Below, one piece after another: positions 1 to 9,500 of a stretch of DNA of 13,573 nt. The notes under the pieces are model-generated. The model was not told the DNA's origin. It did not search any database and saw only the letters and a list, made by a program, of their open reading frames with translations. Every line of letters begins with the position of its first letter. Positions within the stretch are counted from its first letter, which is position 1. A program made the translations under genes and the position numbers. This DNA comes from Phoronis ovalis (lineage: Eukaryota; Phoronida; Phoronidae), in assembly GCA_028565635.1 (NCBI GenBank), contig JAOXYB010037440.1, forward strand, positions 1-13,573, given 5' to 3'.

Positions 1-379
1 TCAAGTATCAATATATTAAATCCTTATATATAATTAGTCCTTTCAGGGGTCCTTCCTCAGCCTGTACACAGGCTATAACCGTGCCTCTTTTAGCAATAAT
101 GGTATGGAATTTCTCGCTACCACCAGATGGCAGCACTATTGATAATACTGTGACGATGACAGTATAGGCTATTCTCCGTTCTGTTACTTGATTTAGAAAA
201 AGTTATCTTCCTCGAAACTGTAACAATCGATAGCAACCTATAAAAACGTTAAACGCATATTGGTTCTGTCCGATTGGGCGCAATACAATAGACAATGCAA
301 TATAGCAAGAAACATAATAACACGTAGTTCTGTATGCATCGTGATTAAAAAGAGGTAAAACAAAGCAAAGTATGCTTAC
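1..379 (-). other. Intron 3 of copy B (partial)
   Basis: Starts with a GT donor at 379-378. Much of it aligns with copy A intron 3 (7050-7402), including a shared cgattg-cccaatacaat-gacaatgc string and a shared CTCF-like core. This intronic homology shows the duplication was genomic. No exon 4 is seen before the window ends. Confidence 0.75.
120..134 (+). promoter_or_regulatory. CTCF-like core motif in copy B intron 3
   Basis: CCACCAGATGGCAGC fits the 15-bp consensus CCASYAGRKGGCRSY at every position. The motif is conserved among bilaterian CTCF proteins. Binding is inferred only; the same word can also occur inside repeats. Confidence 0.4.
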
Positions 380-518
380 TATCTTCTATTTGACTGATTG
401 GTTTATCAGTAACTAACACGCAATAATAGTTGTTATAGATGCTCTTGGATTTGGCTATATCTAGCATCTCCTGTGTCGCATCTAAGGCATCAATATTATA
501 GAAACCCAGATTGTTTAG
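380..518 (-). CDS. METTL27: METTL27 copy B, exon 3
   Basis: 139 nt, acceptor cttttgcag|CTAAAC, donor GATA|GTAAGC (ordinary GT donor at the position where copy A has GC). Encodes DATQEMLDIAKSKSIYNNYY, identical to copy A over this run. The following exon lies outside the window. Confidence 0.87.
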
Positions 519-2371
519 CTGCAAAAGTTATGAAAAACTGAGACACATTATGTTGCTTCAATCAGATTGCTTTAGCAATGATTACAGGGTAAATGCCTCA
601 ACAAAAAGATTGCTTATAGTAAATTCCGCTCTCTCATGTCACTTTGAAATTCGTATGTCATTTTTTGCGTTTTAGAAGAAAAAAGGTGGAAACACTTTTT
701 ATCAGCGTGAGTGATAACATACCTATTAAACATGATTCAAATTTCATAATTTTCGAAATTTTAGAAAAATCTTGTTTCGTACGAAAACGCCGTTATAATT
801 CTCCATAGCCGGCAATATTCGAAATAGCTCCACTACATGCCACATGGCTCATTTGAAAGTGACTTTTAATTATCTCTTTGTCACTGAGTAAACATGGTGG
901 TAATTAGTATATCCTCTGTGAACTCATTTTTTCAGGTGTTTATGTTATGCACAAATATTGAATTGGACTCCCCCCCCCTCAAATTCACTGTATGACGCAA
1001 TGCCACATGTGTGGATCGTTTGTTTTTATACTAACTTACGGCTGATACCCGCTGAGGTTAAACCTTAAATGGTGATTTGCAAAACATGAACTTTTAAAAA
1101 CAGAACACTCAAAGCAACAATTCTTAAATTTCAAATGCTGTTAGGTACTATATCACTCACGCTGTTAAAAAGTTGTTTCCCTTTTTTCCACTGAAACGTT
1201 AAAAATGACATAAGAATTCCAAGGTGACACGGGAAAGTGGCATATACTTTAGTTTTACAATTGTAATGACACTTATCATTCCTTGTCGAAATCAGTATAA
1301 TAAAATCAAATACGGAAGAAACATACATATATTATCCTTTCATAAACACCTTTAAACAATGCATTAAAGTTACGGAAAAATTGACTGCTGATCGTCCTTC
1401 GGGAGACATGCCGACAATACACGAAATAAATTAAAACGTCCAGGTTTTTTGTCAGTAGGATGTACAGAGAATGAGGAGGCATAACGTAAATAAACGGTTT
1501 ACTGATCAGGTTTTTTTGAAAGAAACATTAAGAATTTATTATTACGTGCTGTCCAACGAGACCTGTCCCGGCGCAGACATCGAGAATTTTAGATTTTTTC
1601 TTGTCGCCAAGACCACTTGCAAGCCCCTTGGCTACTATCTCTGGATGGACGTAATTCATATTACCAACATCCTGTATAATATTAAAAAAAGACGATGACC
1701 ATAGAGCAAATTATATGTGTCACCCGGGGTACTCCTTATTTCATAATTAAGTAATTAGAGAGAATTAATTGTTTGCGAAAACAAATTAAAATATCCTTCA
1801 AAATAACTATACTGACGTATTGGTCCTGACACTTTCCTATTCGAAATTAACAAAGATGATGACAATTTTCATACAGCAATGCTCCTAGGTTGTTATTATC
1901 AAGTGAAAAATATATAAATATTTCTTGTGGCACAACATTTGTTGAATTTTAACGAATTTTAACTCAATAAATACGAAGCGACCGCAATGGCGCATTTATT
2001 TTCACTGATTTTCAATCATCTGACTTATTTCACGCATAGTAGTACTTGTCATGTAGCCAGGAGTTTTGTGACTAAATTTTTTTCTGGGACTCGCCTTTTT
2101 CACTAGAACAAAGCAAACTAAAAATACGTTTTTGGGTTGAAAAACTTCAACAGCTTTTTAAAATACGGAGGGCGGCTATGATTTTATGGTAAAAAAAAAT
2201 ACTAAAATGCAGCGAAAACAATAAACGAAGAGGATTTTTTTGTACCTTTTCATAATTCTCTGCCCACTCTTTATAAGATTCTCGGACATCCTTCTCTGGC
2301 GTCAAAACTTTCACCAGGCGAGCTTCGGCTTGGTGTGTAGCGTCCTCATCATAACCTGATGAATCTCCCAT
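380..2371 (-). CDS. METTL27: METTL27/WBSCR27-like methyltransferase, copy B (exons 1-3, cut by the window edge)
   Basis: Exons 2371-2246, 1671-1546 and 518-380 give the first 130 residues plus one base of the next codon. Exons 4 and 5 should lie left of position 1. Lengths of exons 2 and 3 (126 and 139 nt) equal those of copy A; exon 1 is one codon shorter. Motif I (ILDVCAGTGLVG) is at residues 71-82 and identical to copy A. The motif after beta-2 reads NIDALDATQEML, with Ala where copy A has Gly, but the second Asp is kept. The ATG at 2371-2369 is chosen because it matches copy A; a TTG two codons upstream in the same frame is not needed. No stop or frameshift is seen in the visible part. 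Same direction as copy A, so a head-to-tail tandem pair. Function as for copy A: class I SAM methyltransferase, substrate unknown. Confidence 0.87.
519..1545 (-). other. Intron 2 of copy B, with copy-specific insert
   Basis: 1027 bp against 267 bp in copy A. The two introns align near both exons (to about 610 on the left, from about 1490 on the right). The extra stretch of roughly 800 bp in B contains the long inverted repeat described separately. No open reading frame of note inside. Confidence 0.7.
618..1249. repeat. Long imperfect inverted repeat / fold-back element
   Basis: Left arm about 618-726 and right arm about 1141-1249 are inverted copies. Both share, in mirrored order, the words tatgtcattttt, gaaaaaagg, cacttttt/caactttt and cagcgtgagtgata. 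The spacer is about 415 bp with no coding potential. It sits in intron 2 of copy B and has no counterpart in copy A. Most likely a non-autonomous DNA element or fold-back element; the exact ends and a target-site duplication could not be placed. Confidence 0.7.
1546..1671 (-). CDS. METTL27: METTL27 copy B, exon 2 (SAM-binding motif I)
   Basis: 126 nt, acceptor attatacag|GATG and donor CAC|GTAATA, both identical to copy A. Differs from copy A at four residues (A/V, T/K, V/G, G/S), all before motif I. Confidence 0.9.
1672..2245 (-). other. Intron 1 of copy B
   Basis: 574 bp, GT at 2245-2244, AG at 1673-1672. Only short stretches next to the exons resemble copy A intron 1. No further feature seen. 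Confidence 0.75.
2246..2371 (-). CDS. METTL27: METTL27 copy B, exon 1
   Basis: Contains 42 codons starting gaaaATGGGA and ending AAG|GTACAA, the same donor as copy A, phase 0. The first 20 residues are acidic and variable; the last 15 are conserved with copy A. Confidence 0.88.
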
Positions 2372-2466
2372 TTTCAATTACTGTATGTAAAAGTATCGCG
2401 GAAACCTAAAAAAACGCTTGTCAGTTGTGGATACTTAAAAGTCACACTGGTGATAGCGTTATAGGC

Positions 2467-2474
2467 AATTTATA
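2467..2474 (-). promoter_or_regulatory. TATA-like box of copy B
   Basis: TATAAATT on the minus strand, 96 bp upstream of the ATG. The same word stands at the aligned place in copy A, embedded in a conserved block (acttttaagtatcca and caactgacaagc downstream on the minus strand). By spacing, transcription may start near 2442. Confidence 0.5.
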
Positions 2475-3230
2475 TCCCGGATTATAGAGTAGCTGTCTGT
2501 AGGGATACTACGAGATGAGTATTGTCGTGTATATCACCCGCTGGTATAGTCTACTTTACAGGAGGGGAGATGTATCTTATACAATAGGCAGGAAGGTAGT
2601 ATCATAGTCCCAGTGTTATTTGTAATTGATATTACAGAAGCCATTCAAATGCAAAAAAAAGATATGCATGACTACCTTGAAATAACAGAGTGTAAAATTC
2701 AGCGCAACAGCAATTCAATCATCAACGGCTATTATGAATGAACTCTTTATCGAGAACCAATAGTGAAATTTAGAAATGACAAGAAAAAATAGCATTATTT
2801 ATTATCCATACCAGTAATACTAAATTAGTAGAGCCCATTGTTAATATCAAGGTAACGAATATTGTTCGGCACAACTTATTCACACTTATACTTGAAGTTA
2901 AATTTTAGCTAATTAAATGAAAAGATAAACACATAAAGGTATACATATTTTGAAAGTATATAACTTGAACCTCTTAAATTTGTACTTTATTTTTCTCCAA
3001 GCAGATCATGTGGACTGTACGACTATCGTTTTGGTTAAAATGTTATGTCTCTAAAATGTAAACTTCAAAAGAATATAAGTCAAAAACCACTAAAGCTATA
3101 TAGTTGAAAATATGCACAAATAATCTTTACATTCAAAAGGTATCAATCTTCAAAGTTTGTATACGCGTTTAAGGGCCTTTTTTAAAACCAATGTTCGCGC
3201 ATCTACATTAAAAACTCCTGTACCGGTACT
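2475..3230. other. Intergenic AT-rich stretch upstream of copy B
   Basis: No coding island recognised. A short inverted pair, gggatactac near 2501 and gtagtatc near 2597, brackets about 110 bp of slightly GC-richer DNA and may be a small fold-back remnant. Confidence 0.4.
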
Positions 3231-3413
3231 TCAGTGAGGCAAATTAAAAACAAAAATAATCTTCGTAGAATCAATGTCAATCACTATTCGCAGTGAAATC
3301 ACTATCAGTGTAATCCAATATTTTTCTGCTTTGTCTTGTAACACTGAGTCGTGATATTTAGCTGCCTTCCTTCCAACCTCATATAGCGTATTTGCCTCAT
3401 CATAGCTCAAGGT
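3231..3413 (-). CDS. Exon-like coding island, unknown protein
   Basis: Directly after a possible acceptor (ctaatag|ACC at 3420-3414) a 60-codon frame stays open to a TGA at 3233-3231. The first 32 codons read like real protein: LSYDEANTLYEVGRKAAKYH, then a run rich in Lys, Glu and Asp ending KYW. This suggests amphipathic helix. After that the composition turns hydrophobic and AT-driven, so the true exon probably ends near 3318 at one of two weak ATA|GTGATT donors. Its entry phase (0) fits the upstream island at 3838. No family recognised; it could be a decayed gene or transposase tail. Confidence 0.4.
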   Translation of the reverse strand, partial: TLSYDEANTLYEVGRKAAKYHDSVLQDKAEKYWITLIVISLRIVIDIDSTKIIFVFNLPH

Positions 3414-3837
3414 CTATTAGCCGGTCTTTCTAAATCAAATTTTTAGTTTCTAGTTTCCTAAAGAGACATTAAAAACAGAGATCTGGCATTTTTTTGCAAA
3501 TAAGGGCCGCTTATTTTTCTACTTTTTGTGTGTGTCCTCCTGTTGGTAATTCGAAGTAAATTAAGAAAGAAGTAACCATTTTCCAGCTGTTTCTAAATCT
3601 GCCTTAAATTCTAGAATCATGCACACGGTTGCACACAAACATAGGTCACACAGATGAAAGGAGCTCAGCAAGAGTGAAGAGGTGATAGACACAGAACTGT
3701 GGTACGCCAAAAATAAAGAGCTGTGCGAACAGAGAGAATGGTACTAGTATTTGAAAGGCATGTTTTTTGCTATTATTTTTAATTTGAAAAGTGTACATTT
3801 AAGAAAGGAGATATTTTTGTATGATTATAAAAGTTAC

Positions 3838-3933
3838 CTTCTCGATGGGACGTACGTCCTGGATAACTGACTCTTCACCCTCCTGTTCATTTTCGATCTC
3901 CGAAACTTCGTCGTTTATACTACAATAGCTACA
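3838..3933 (-). CDS. Exon-like acidic coding island with splice donor, unknown protein
   Basis: A frame of 32 codons after the last in-frame stop ends at GAGAAG|GTAACT, a good donor in phase 0. The peptide is strongly acidic: NDEVSEIENEQEGEES, then VIQDVRPIEK. Two AG dinucleotides just upstream (near 3931 and 3922) could be acceptors. Further upstream the same frame keeps an acidic character but has three stops between about 3936 and 3990, so either the exon starts near 3920 or the locus is a pseudogene. It would join in frame to the island at 3413. No family recognised. Confidence 0.4.
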
Positions 3934-4054
3934 TTAAGTGCTACAGGTTCATCCATCCTGGATATCATCCGCACTATCTGCAGCTTAAATGTCATCATTT
4001 GGAAAATCAAAATAGAAAAACAAAGTACTTACTGCCGGTTTATATATTACTTCT

Positions 4055-4822
4055 GTAAAACATATCACATTTGCAGCATGCTTACAAACAGTTTCGTTAA
4101 TAAAAAAACATTAAATGAAGGCTATGTTTAAACATTATTCTATAATTTAACAGCATATTTGATGCAACTCGTGTTGATTTTGGAGTACAACTATTCTACA
4201 TTTGGCTGACAGCGTACAATTTTAACAGTCCATATACTGTAACCACTTACTGTACTGTATTTTATGTCGAGCGAAAAAATGCTTTTTCGAGCATTATTTG
4301 TGGCCGTATTATAGTGGCTGAAGTCTTTCACTCTAGGTGTTTTAGTCAATACTTTAAAAGATGCAAAATTTAAAAAATGCAGGGTCTAACAGTTGTGATA
4401 TTATTCAGAAAACACTACTACAAAGGTTTAAAATTGAACGGTTTTGAAGCGTTTTAAGCCGCGTGGATGCATACAAATTTACTTCCATATATAATGTTCC
4501 AGCGTGAAAAAATAATATCCTCATATGTGTGATGAACGAGTAGACAATTTACCAGAGTTGAAAAAACCTACTAGACACAATGAACCATCTATCGATCATT
4601 AAGATAAATTCACGTCCATCTGGGATGCATACTATGAGCATACACAGTAACTGAGGTTCAACATTGGATAGTCGTTACAAAATCATTTTAATTTAAATTC
4701 GGGTATTTCTCCCTAGGTGGCATACATGTATGTTGCCTACTTGCAGCGATATGTCTGTGTGGTGTGTATTATGTGCGCATAAAGGATTATGAGTACACGG
4801 CCGTTTTTTTGAAATTTTCACA
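4055..4822. other. Intergenic AT-rich stretch
   Basis: No coding sequence or structured repeat identified. A strong isolated donor-like word, GTAAGTA on the minus strand near 4034, stands just downstream of a tttacag acceptor-like word, but the 20 nt between them does not join in phase with the island at 3933. Confidence 0.35.
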
Positions 4823-4895
4823 TCGGACCAACGAGCCTTCGGACTAAAGAGCTGTCGGACCAGCGAGCCTTCGGACTAGAAAACTGTCGGACCAC
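4823..4895 (+). repeat. 32-bp tandem repeat (two and a quarter units)
   Basis: Units begin tcggacca at 4823, 4855 and 4887. Each full unit reads tcggacca-cgagccttcggacta followed by a short variable spacer ending ctg. Each unit contains two cgga words. GC-rich compared with its surroundings. Origin unknown. Confidence 0.8.
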
Positions 4896-4971
4896 TTGGC
4901 AAAAGAACAAAGAATATTCCAAACAATATCTTCCAAAATGAGAAAGCATATAGACCTGATGTGGATAATTA

Positions 4972-5056
4972 CCTTTTTCCTTATTCGATTTTGAACTGAA
5001 TAAGAAAACATTAATAATTTCCCTTTTTCCTGTTCGATTTTGATTCGAATAAGGAA
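4972..5056. repeat. Pair of direct repeats, each with an internal hairpin
   Basis: Two copies of ccttttTCC-t-TTCGATTTTGA, 50 bp apart (4972 and 5022). Each is followed by its own inverted arm, CTTATTC...GAATAAG (4980-5004) and TTCCTgTTCGA...TCGAATAAGGAA (5027-5056), so each can form a small stem-loop. Confidence 0.55.
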
Positions 5057-6149
5057 TATGGAAACAAATTATGTCAACACCTGCCGGTAAAGTATAGCGC
5101 CAAGTTCTATCGGTAAAGTCTTTAAAATCCTTGTAACTCTTGAAAGGGACGAAATAGAATCAATTTGATCTTTTCTGCATAGAAGTCAGGGTACAAGATA
5201 TAAAAAATAACCGGCCCTCGTTTGCAAAAAATAAATAAATGTTAGACCTCTTTTCAATGTCTATTTAAGAAACTAAAAACAAAAAATGAATATAGAAAGT
5301 GTTATTAGCAAAAAAATGTAATGTTTGCGATGAAATCCTTTGCAGAAGACAGGCCAGTAGACGATATGCAAGTGTGCTATATAATATTGGAAAGAAGCAA
5401 GGCTGCTATATATATCACGTCCCATTTTTACAAGACAAATTAAAGCATAAAAAGATTGGATTCCATTGAAGATTGCTAGTAATTCTATGAATAGTGATTG
5501 ATATTGATTGTACTAGAATTATTTTTGCTTTTAGCTTGTCTTCCTGGAGTAGGGCCTACTGGCATAGACGTTTTTTGTTATTTTCATATTATTTTAATTG
5601 TGTATATATACATGATTGCAGATTATATTTTATACATCGTATTTGTTTCCAAGTCGGGTTTACAAACACATGATGAGGTGAGTTTTTCTTAATAATTTAA
5701 TAACAAACTCTTATTTCTAATATCGCTTAGTTCTTATAAAAAAATTATAATTTTAAACGCAGACGAATAAAAAGAATGTGTCGGCGTGTCCTGTAGTAAC
5801 AGCCATGCAAGACATTTCAGACAATTATCAAATAAAGCCTTAATTCCATGATTACAGGAACCAAGTAATTGTTTTTATATATGTAGAACTTCTTTGAACG
5901 CCCAAATCTGGTGCCAACAAGTACCGATTTATATTCCAATTTCCATATTGGTTGTTTGCTTATGGATAATTGGTCCAATCTGTGCACAGTAGTCCCCACA
6001 AAAGTTGCATGATATATTGTACCACTTGCTCGTTGGATATATGATACAGTAGAATTTTGTTTTTGCTTTCAATTGTGTTGAATATTTATATATGCATAAG
6101 ATGCTAATGATAAACTTGACAAAAAATTCAAATCCCTCAATAATAGAGT
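5057..6149. other. Intergenic stretch between the islands and copy A
   Basis: Read on both strands; short open frames at 5498-5692 (+) and 5817-5999 (-) have no recognisable domain, no supporting splice signals and AT-driven composition. Nothing else is supported. Confidence 0.4.
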
Positions 6150-6391
6150 TTTATTTATTATCCGTGATCTTTAATAAATTAATTTACATCTTTTTTATGC
6201 ACATTTCTTTAAGGCAATGCTAGGATGTTATAGATGCCATGCTGAACGGGTTTTCTCTCCAGATGTAGCACTAACATTATCCCAATGCAACTTGGGATAA
6301 CTTAATGTTGTCAGAGATCAACACGATATTTGCAATGAATTTGAATGTCCTTGTAACATCATATCCATATTTTTACAGGATCGAATCCGAT
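6150..6391 (-). other. Putative 3' UTR and poly(A) signals of copy A
   Basis: Two overlapping AATAAA hexamers on the minus strand at 6155-6150 and 6159-6154 lie about 235 nt after the stop. Cleavage is expected a little below 6150. The stretch holds the hairpin at 6273-6309. Confidence 0.5.
6273..6309. other. Stem-loop in the putative 3' UTR of copy A
   Basis: TTATCCCAA (6277-6285) and TTGGGATAA (6292-6300) form a perfect 9-bp stem with a 6-nt loop. AACA (6273-6276) and TGTT (6306-6309) extend it across a 5-nt bulge. Confidence 0.6.
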
Positions 6392-6573
6392 TTATAAAAC
6401 CTGCAACAGGAACGTTACGCCTGGATTATTGTTGATGAACGGCAAATGTCTCTTTCTCTCCAAAAGTTTCCACTTGTTTTGATCGCACAACGCTTTGATA
6501 GTAGGCTCGAAGGTTTTTAAGGACTCTACCGTTGTCATAAACATTTCCGTTATAGCAACCATAACCAGCCCGC
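6392..6573 (-). CDS. METTL27: METTL27 copy A, exon 5 (last coding exon)
   Basis: 182 nt from acceptor aattttag|GCGGG to a TAA stop at 6394-6392. Completes KPGG and adds the C-terminal strands and helices (LVMVAITEMF near the start, NKWKLLERKR in the middle, GVTFLLQVL at the end). This ending pattern, with a Trp-Lys-Leu segment and a hydrophobic QVL close, is what I expect of the family. Confidence 0.88.
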
Positions 6574-9500
6574 CTAAAATTTAAAAGAATGAAATCATGC
6601 AGTGTAACTGCAAAACTACATCCAGGATTATCTCTTAGAAACTGAGGATTTGTATGAATTATTTACAAGTATCAGTTAGTACCATAGAAAAAATAATGTT
6701 TACGCCTATCTAATTGAAACTGCTGTCTTCTAATTACCTGGTTTCACAAGTCGGATGAATTCTGGTAAGCAATCGGGTTTTAAGTGATTTTCACAAAAGG
6801 AACCAGTTGAAATCAAAGCGTCATAAGAGTCTGTAAAAAAGTAGCTAAATAATAAGCCGCCAAATAAATAACTTTTACAGCCAATTGTAATGTCGACCCT
6901 GTTTGTATTAAGCTAATAATATACCGCAGTATTCTATATCCACACGAAACAAAAAATTGATGGTAGAACTACGATACTAGCATACACTTATATATATATA
7001 TATATATATCTACTGCATGTCATCACATCTTCGTCAGGTCTCTCACTATCAGTATTGGTGCTGAATCTCCCGCCAACACCAGAAGGCAGCACTGACTAAT
7101 GGGCTGACACCGGGCTGACATCGAGCGATTCAAACGACAGTATAAAACAAACTCTAATCCGCTCTATTTCTTAATGTATAGCAATAAGCATACTCTTCAT
7201 CTGAACTATAACAATCGATAGAAGATACATTATATGCTTTCTCAGACAAAACAACTTTAACGCTGTGCAAATCTGGGCTGCCCGATTGGTCCCAATACAA
7301 TGGACAATGCTTTATTATAATAGCAAAACATTAAACAGATGTAAATGTTACATTTTATAGTTCTGCATCATGGCTAAACAGAAATAACAAAGAAATACTC
7401 GCCATCTCCTATTTGACTGATTGGCTTATCAGTAACGAAGACACAATAATAGTTGTTATAGATGCTCTTGGATTTGGCTATGTCTAGCATCTCCTGTGTC
7501 GCATCTAAACCATCAACATTATGGAAGCCACGATTCTTTAGCTACAGTAGTTTTGAAAAACTAAGACAGTAAATTATGCCTCTTCCATTAGTAGTAAATG
7601 CCTCATCAATACAATACAGTAGCTTATTTTACAATTTTGGAAACATAGTCATACCCAACTAGAAATTTTCATTATAATAAGCCGGCCAATCTTTTACAGT
7701 CTATGCAGAGATTGAATAGGTACAAGATAAAATTGGTCTTTGTAAAAGATGCACACGGTTTATCTATAATCAGCTTTCTAAAGCGAAACATTAAGAAATT
7801 ATTATTACGTGCTGTCCAACGAGACCTGTGCCGGCGCAAACATCGAGAATTTTGGACTTTTTCTTGTCGCCAAGACCACCTGCAAGCACCGTGGCTACTA
7901 TCTCTGGATGGGCGTAATTCATGTTACCAACATCCTGTATAATATTAAAAAAGATATAATAATAACAGAACAAAGTAGAGGTAACGAATTAATTAATCGA
8001 TTGTTTGTGAAACGAAATATTTTTCTAAACACCTATACCAAAGTGAAAGAGGCTTAACGATAAACAATTTATCCTGTATGTAACAAAATGCTAAAACATC
8101 TCCGTTTTTTCACAGGATGTTTAATTATGTACCTGTGAATACATATAATTAGAAAGCTATGGTTTACTGTTAATTACTGCCCGAATTCTTAGCATTTTAT
8201 TACTGTACTGGAAAGCCGTAAATGAAATCTTTATTAAATATAGTCTGGGACTATTATGACTTAGCTATGTCGAAACAGATTCAGGTAAGAGGTACAGCCT
8301 TGATCGAAATGTATTTCACCAAGATGGAGAGGGGGAAATACAAAAACAGTATTTTTGAAACAAAATGGACAAAATCAATTGCCAAACAACTGTTGCTTGT
8401 TTGCTGCCGGCTCAGTATTTGGCTACATGTGCATTAAATTGTGCCGTGCGGTACGCCCATCTGCCACCCCCATTTTATCACCACCGTACCTGGATCTACT
8501 TGAACCTTGGATCTATCTACAATTTGGTCATTGGCTATTTCACCCTAGTCATTCGGTATGCATATCCAATGGTTCAGTTTGCCCAATATTTTAATATATA
8601 GATATTTTACTTGGGCATCTACTTTTGCAATATAGTATGTATAGTACTTTTGTGTTTTCATACAGTTCTATTTTTGTATTTCTTGGCTTTATATGGCTTT
8701 TGTATAATTATCATTAAATATCTTTTATATAATATATTTGCCATTGTATCTCAACATTCTGTTTTCTCTTAACGGACATAAACTAAACCAGATAACACCG
8801 TAAATTTCGTCTGATGCTACAATGGTACTGATTAAACTTTGCAGAATTACTCTAAGGGACCCCTAACTGATATCCATATGCAATAGTTTCCCCGGTACAG
8901 TAACTAACCGGAAGCGTCGCTGAAATGACTATACCACACAAGGGTCCTATGAAATGGAAACGATTTCCTGTTTAAGGTAACACTAGGAACAGCTAGAGTG
9001 GGTTGTGTATGCTTTTCTGGCACAGCTATGTGTTGTTTTTAATAAGACGCGAGGAGTAGCAAGGTGAACGCAATTAACGAAAAGGAAATAATTTTGATTG
9101 GTCGCTTATGCCATCATCAATCAGGACATATGTTATAACAGAGCATTGTTCCTACCAGCGAAATTTGATTAGTTATTGCAATCATGTCCCGTGAAATAAG
9201 TTGTTAGTTAATCATAAAAATAATACTTGAACACACATTTTGTAAAACATATGTTTGACCTCGAATTTTACCACTTCCTTGACAACAGTTGCCCGGGTGC
9301 GGTTTTACCAATAATATAATTTCGATTTAAAATACGTGAAAACATTAATTGATTCTGTGTCATATTCTAATTAGATGTGTTCAGGTGGTGCGCGAAATTG
9401 ATCTTTGACGAAGACGAAGTGTTGAAAAGCACATCTGATACATCTCTTGGAAAGCGTTAAATATTTAATAAAGGCGACAAACTAGAGTCAAATTGATAGC

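Larger units (their letters stand above)
6831..7402 (-). other. Intron 3 of copy A (GC-AG type)
   Basis: 572 bp. The donor is GCGAGT at 7402 downward and the acceptor ttttttacag. It contains a (TA)n microsatellite and the weaker counterpart of the CTCF-like motif. Confidence 0.75.

Noticed and set aside
1131-1328. Minus-strand open frame of 65 codons
   Set aside because: It runs across the right arm of the inverted repeat and intronic DNA; AT-driven composition and no motif.
1471-1698. Plus-strand open frame of 75 codons
   Set aside because: It is the antisense shadow of exon 2 of copy B.
2372-2377. Earlier TTG start for copy B
   Set aside because: The ATG at 2371-2369 matches the start of copy A and has a better context.
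5498-5692. Hydrophobic plus-strand frame that looks like a membrane peptide
   Set aside because: Hydrophobicity follows from T-rich codons; no splice signals, promoter or homologue pattern seen.
7703-8057. Overlapping plus-strand open frames of 79 and 82 codons
   Set aside because: They lie opposite exon 2 of copy A and extend into the intron; resemblance to the frame at 1471 only mirrors the paralogy of the real minus-strand exons.
8942-8980. Palindromic ggaaacgatttcc as a kappa-B site
   Set aside because: The spacing is three bases too long for the 10-bp consensus.
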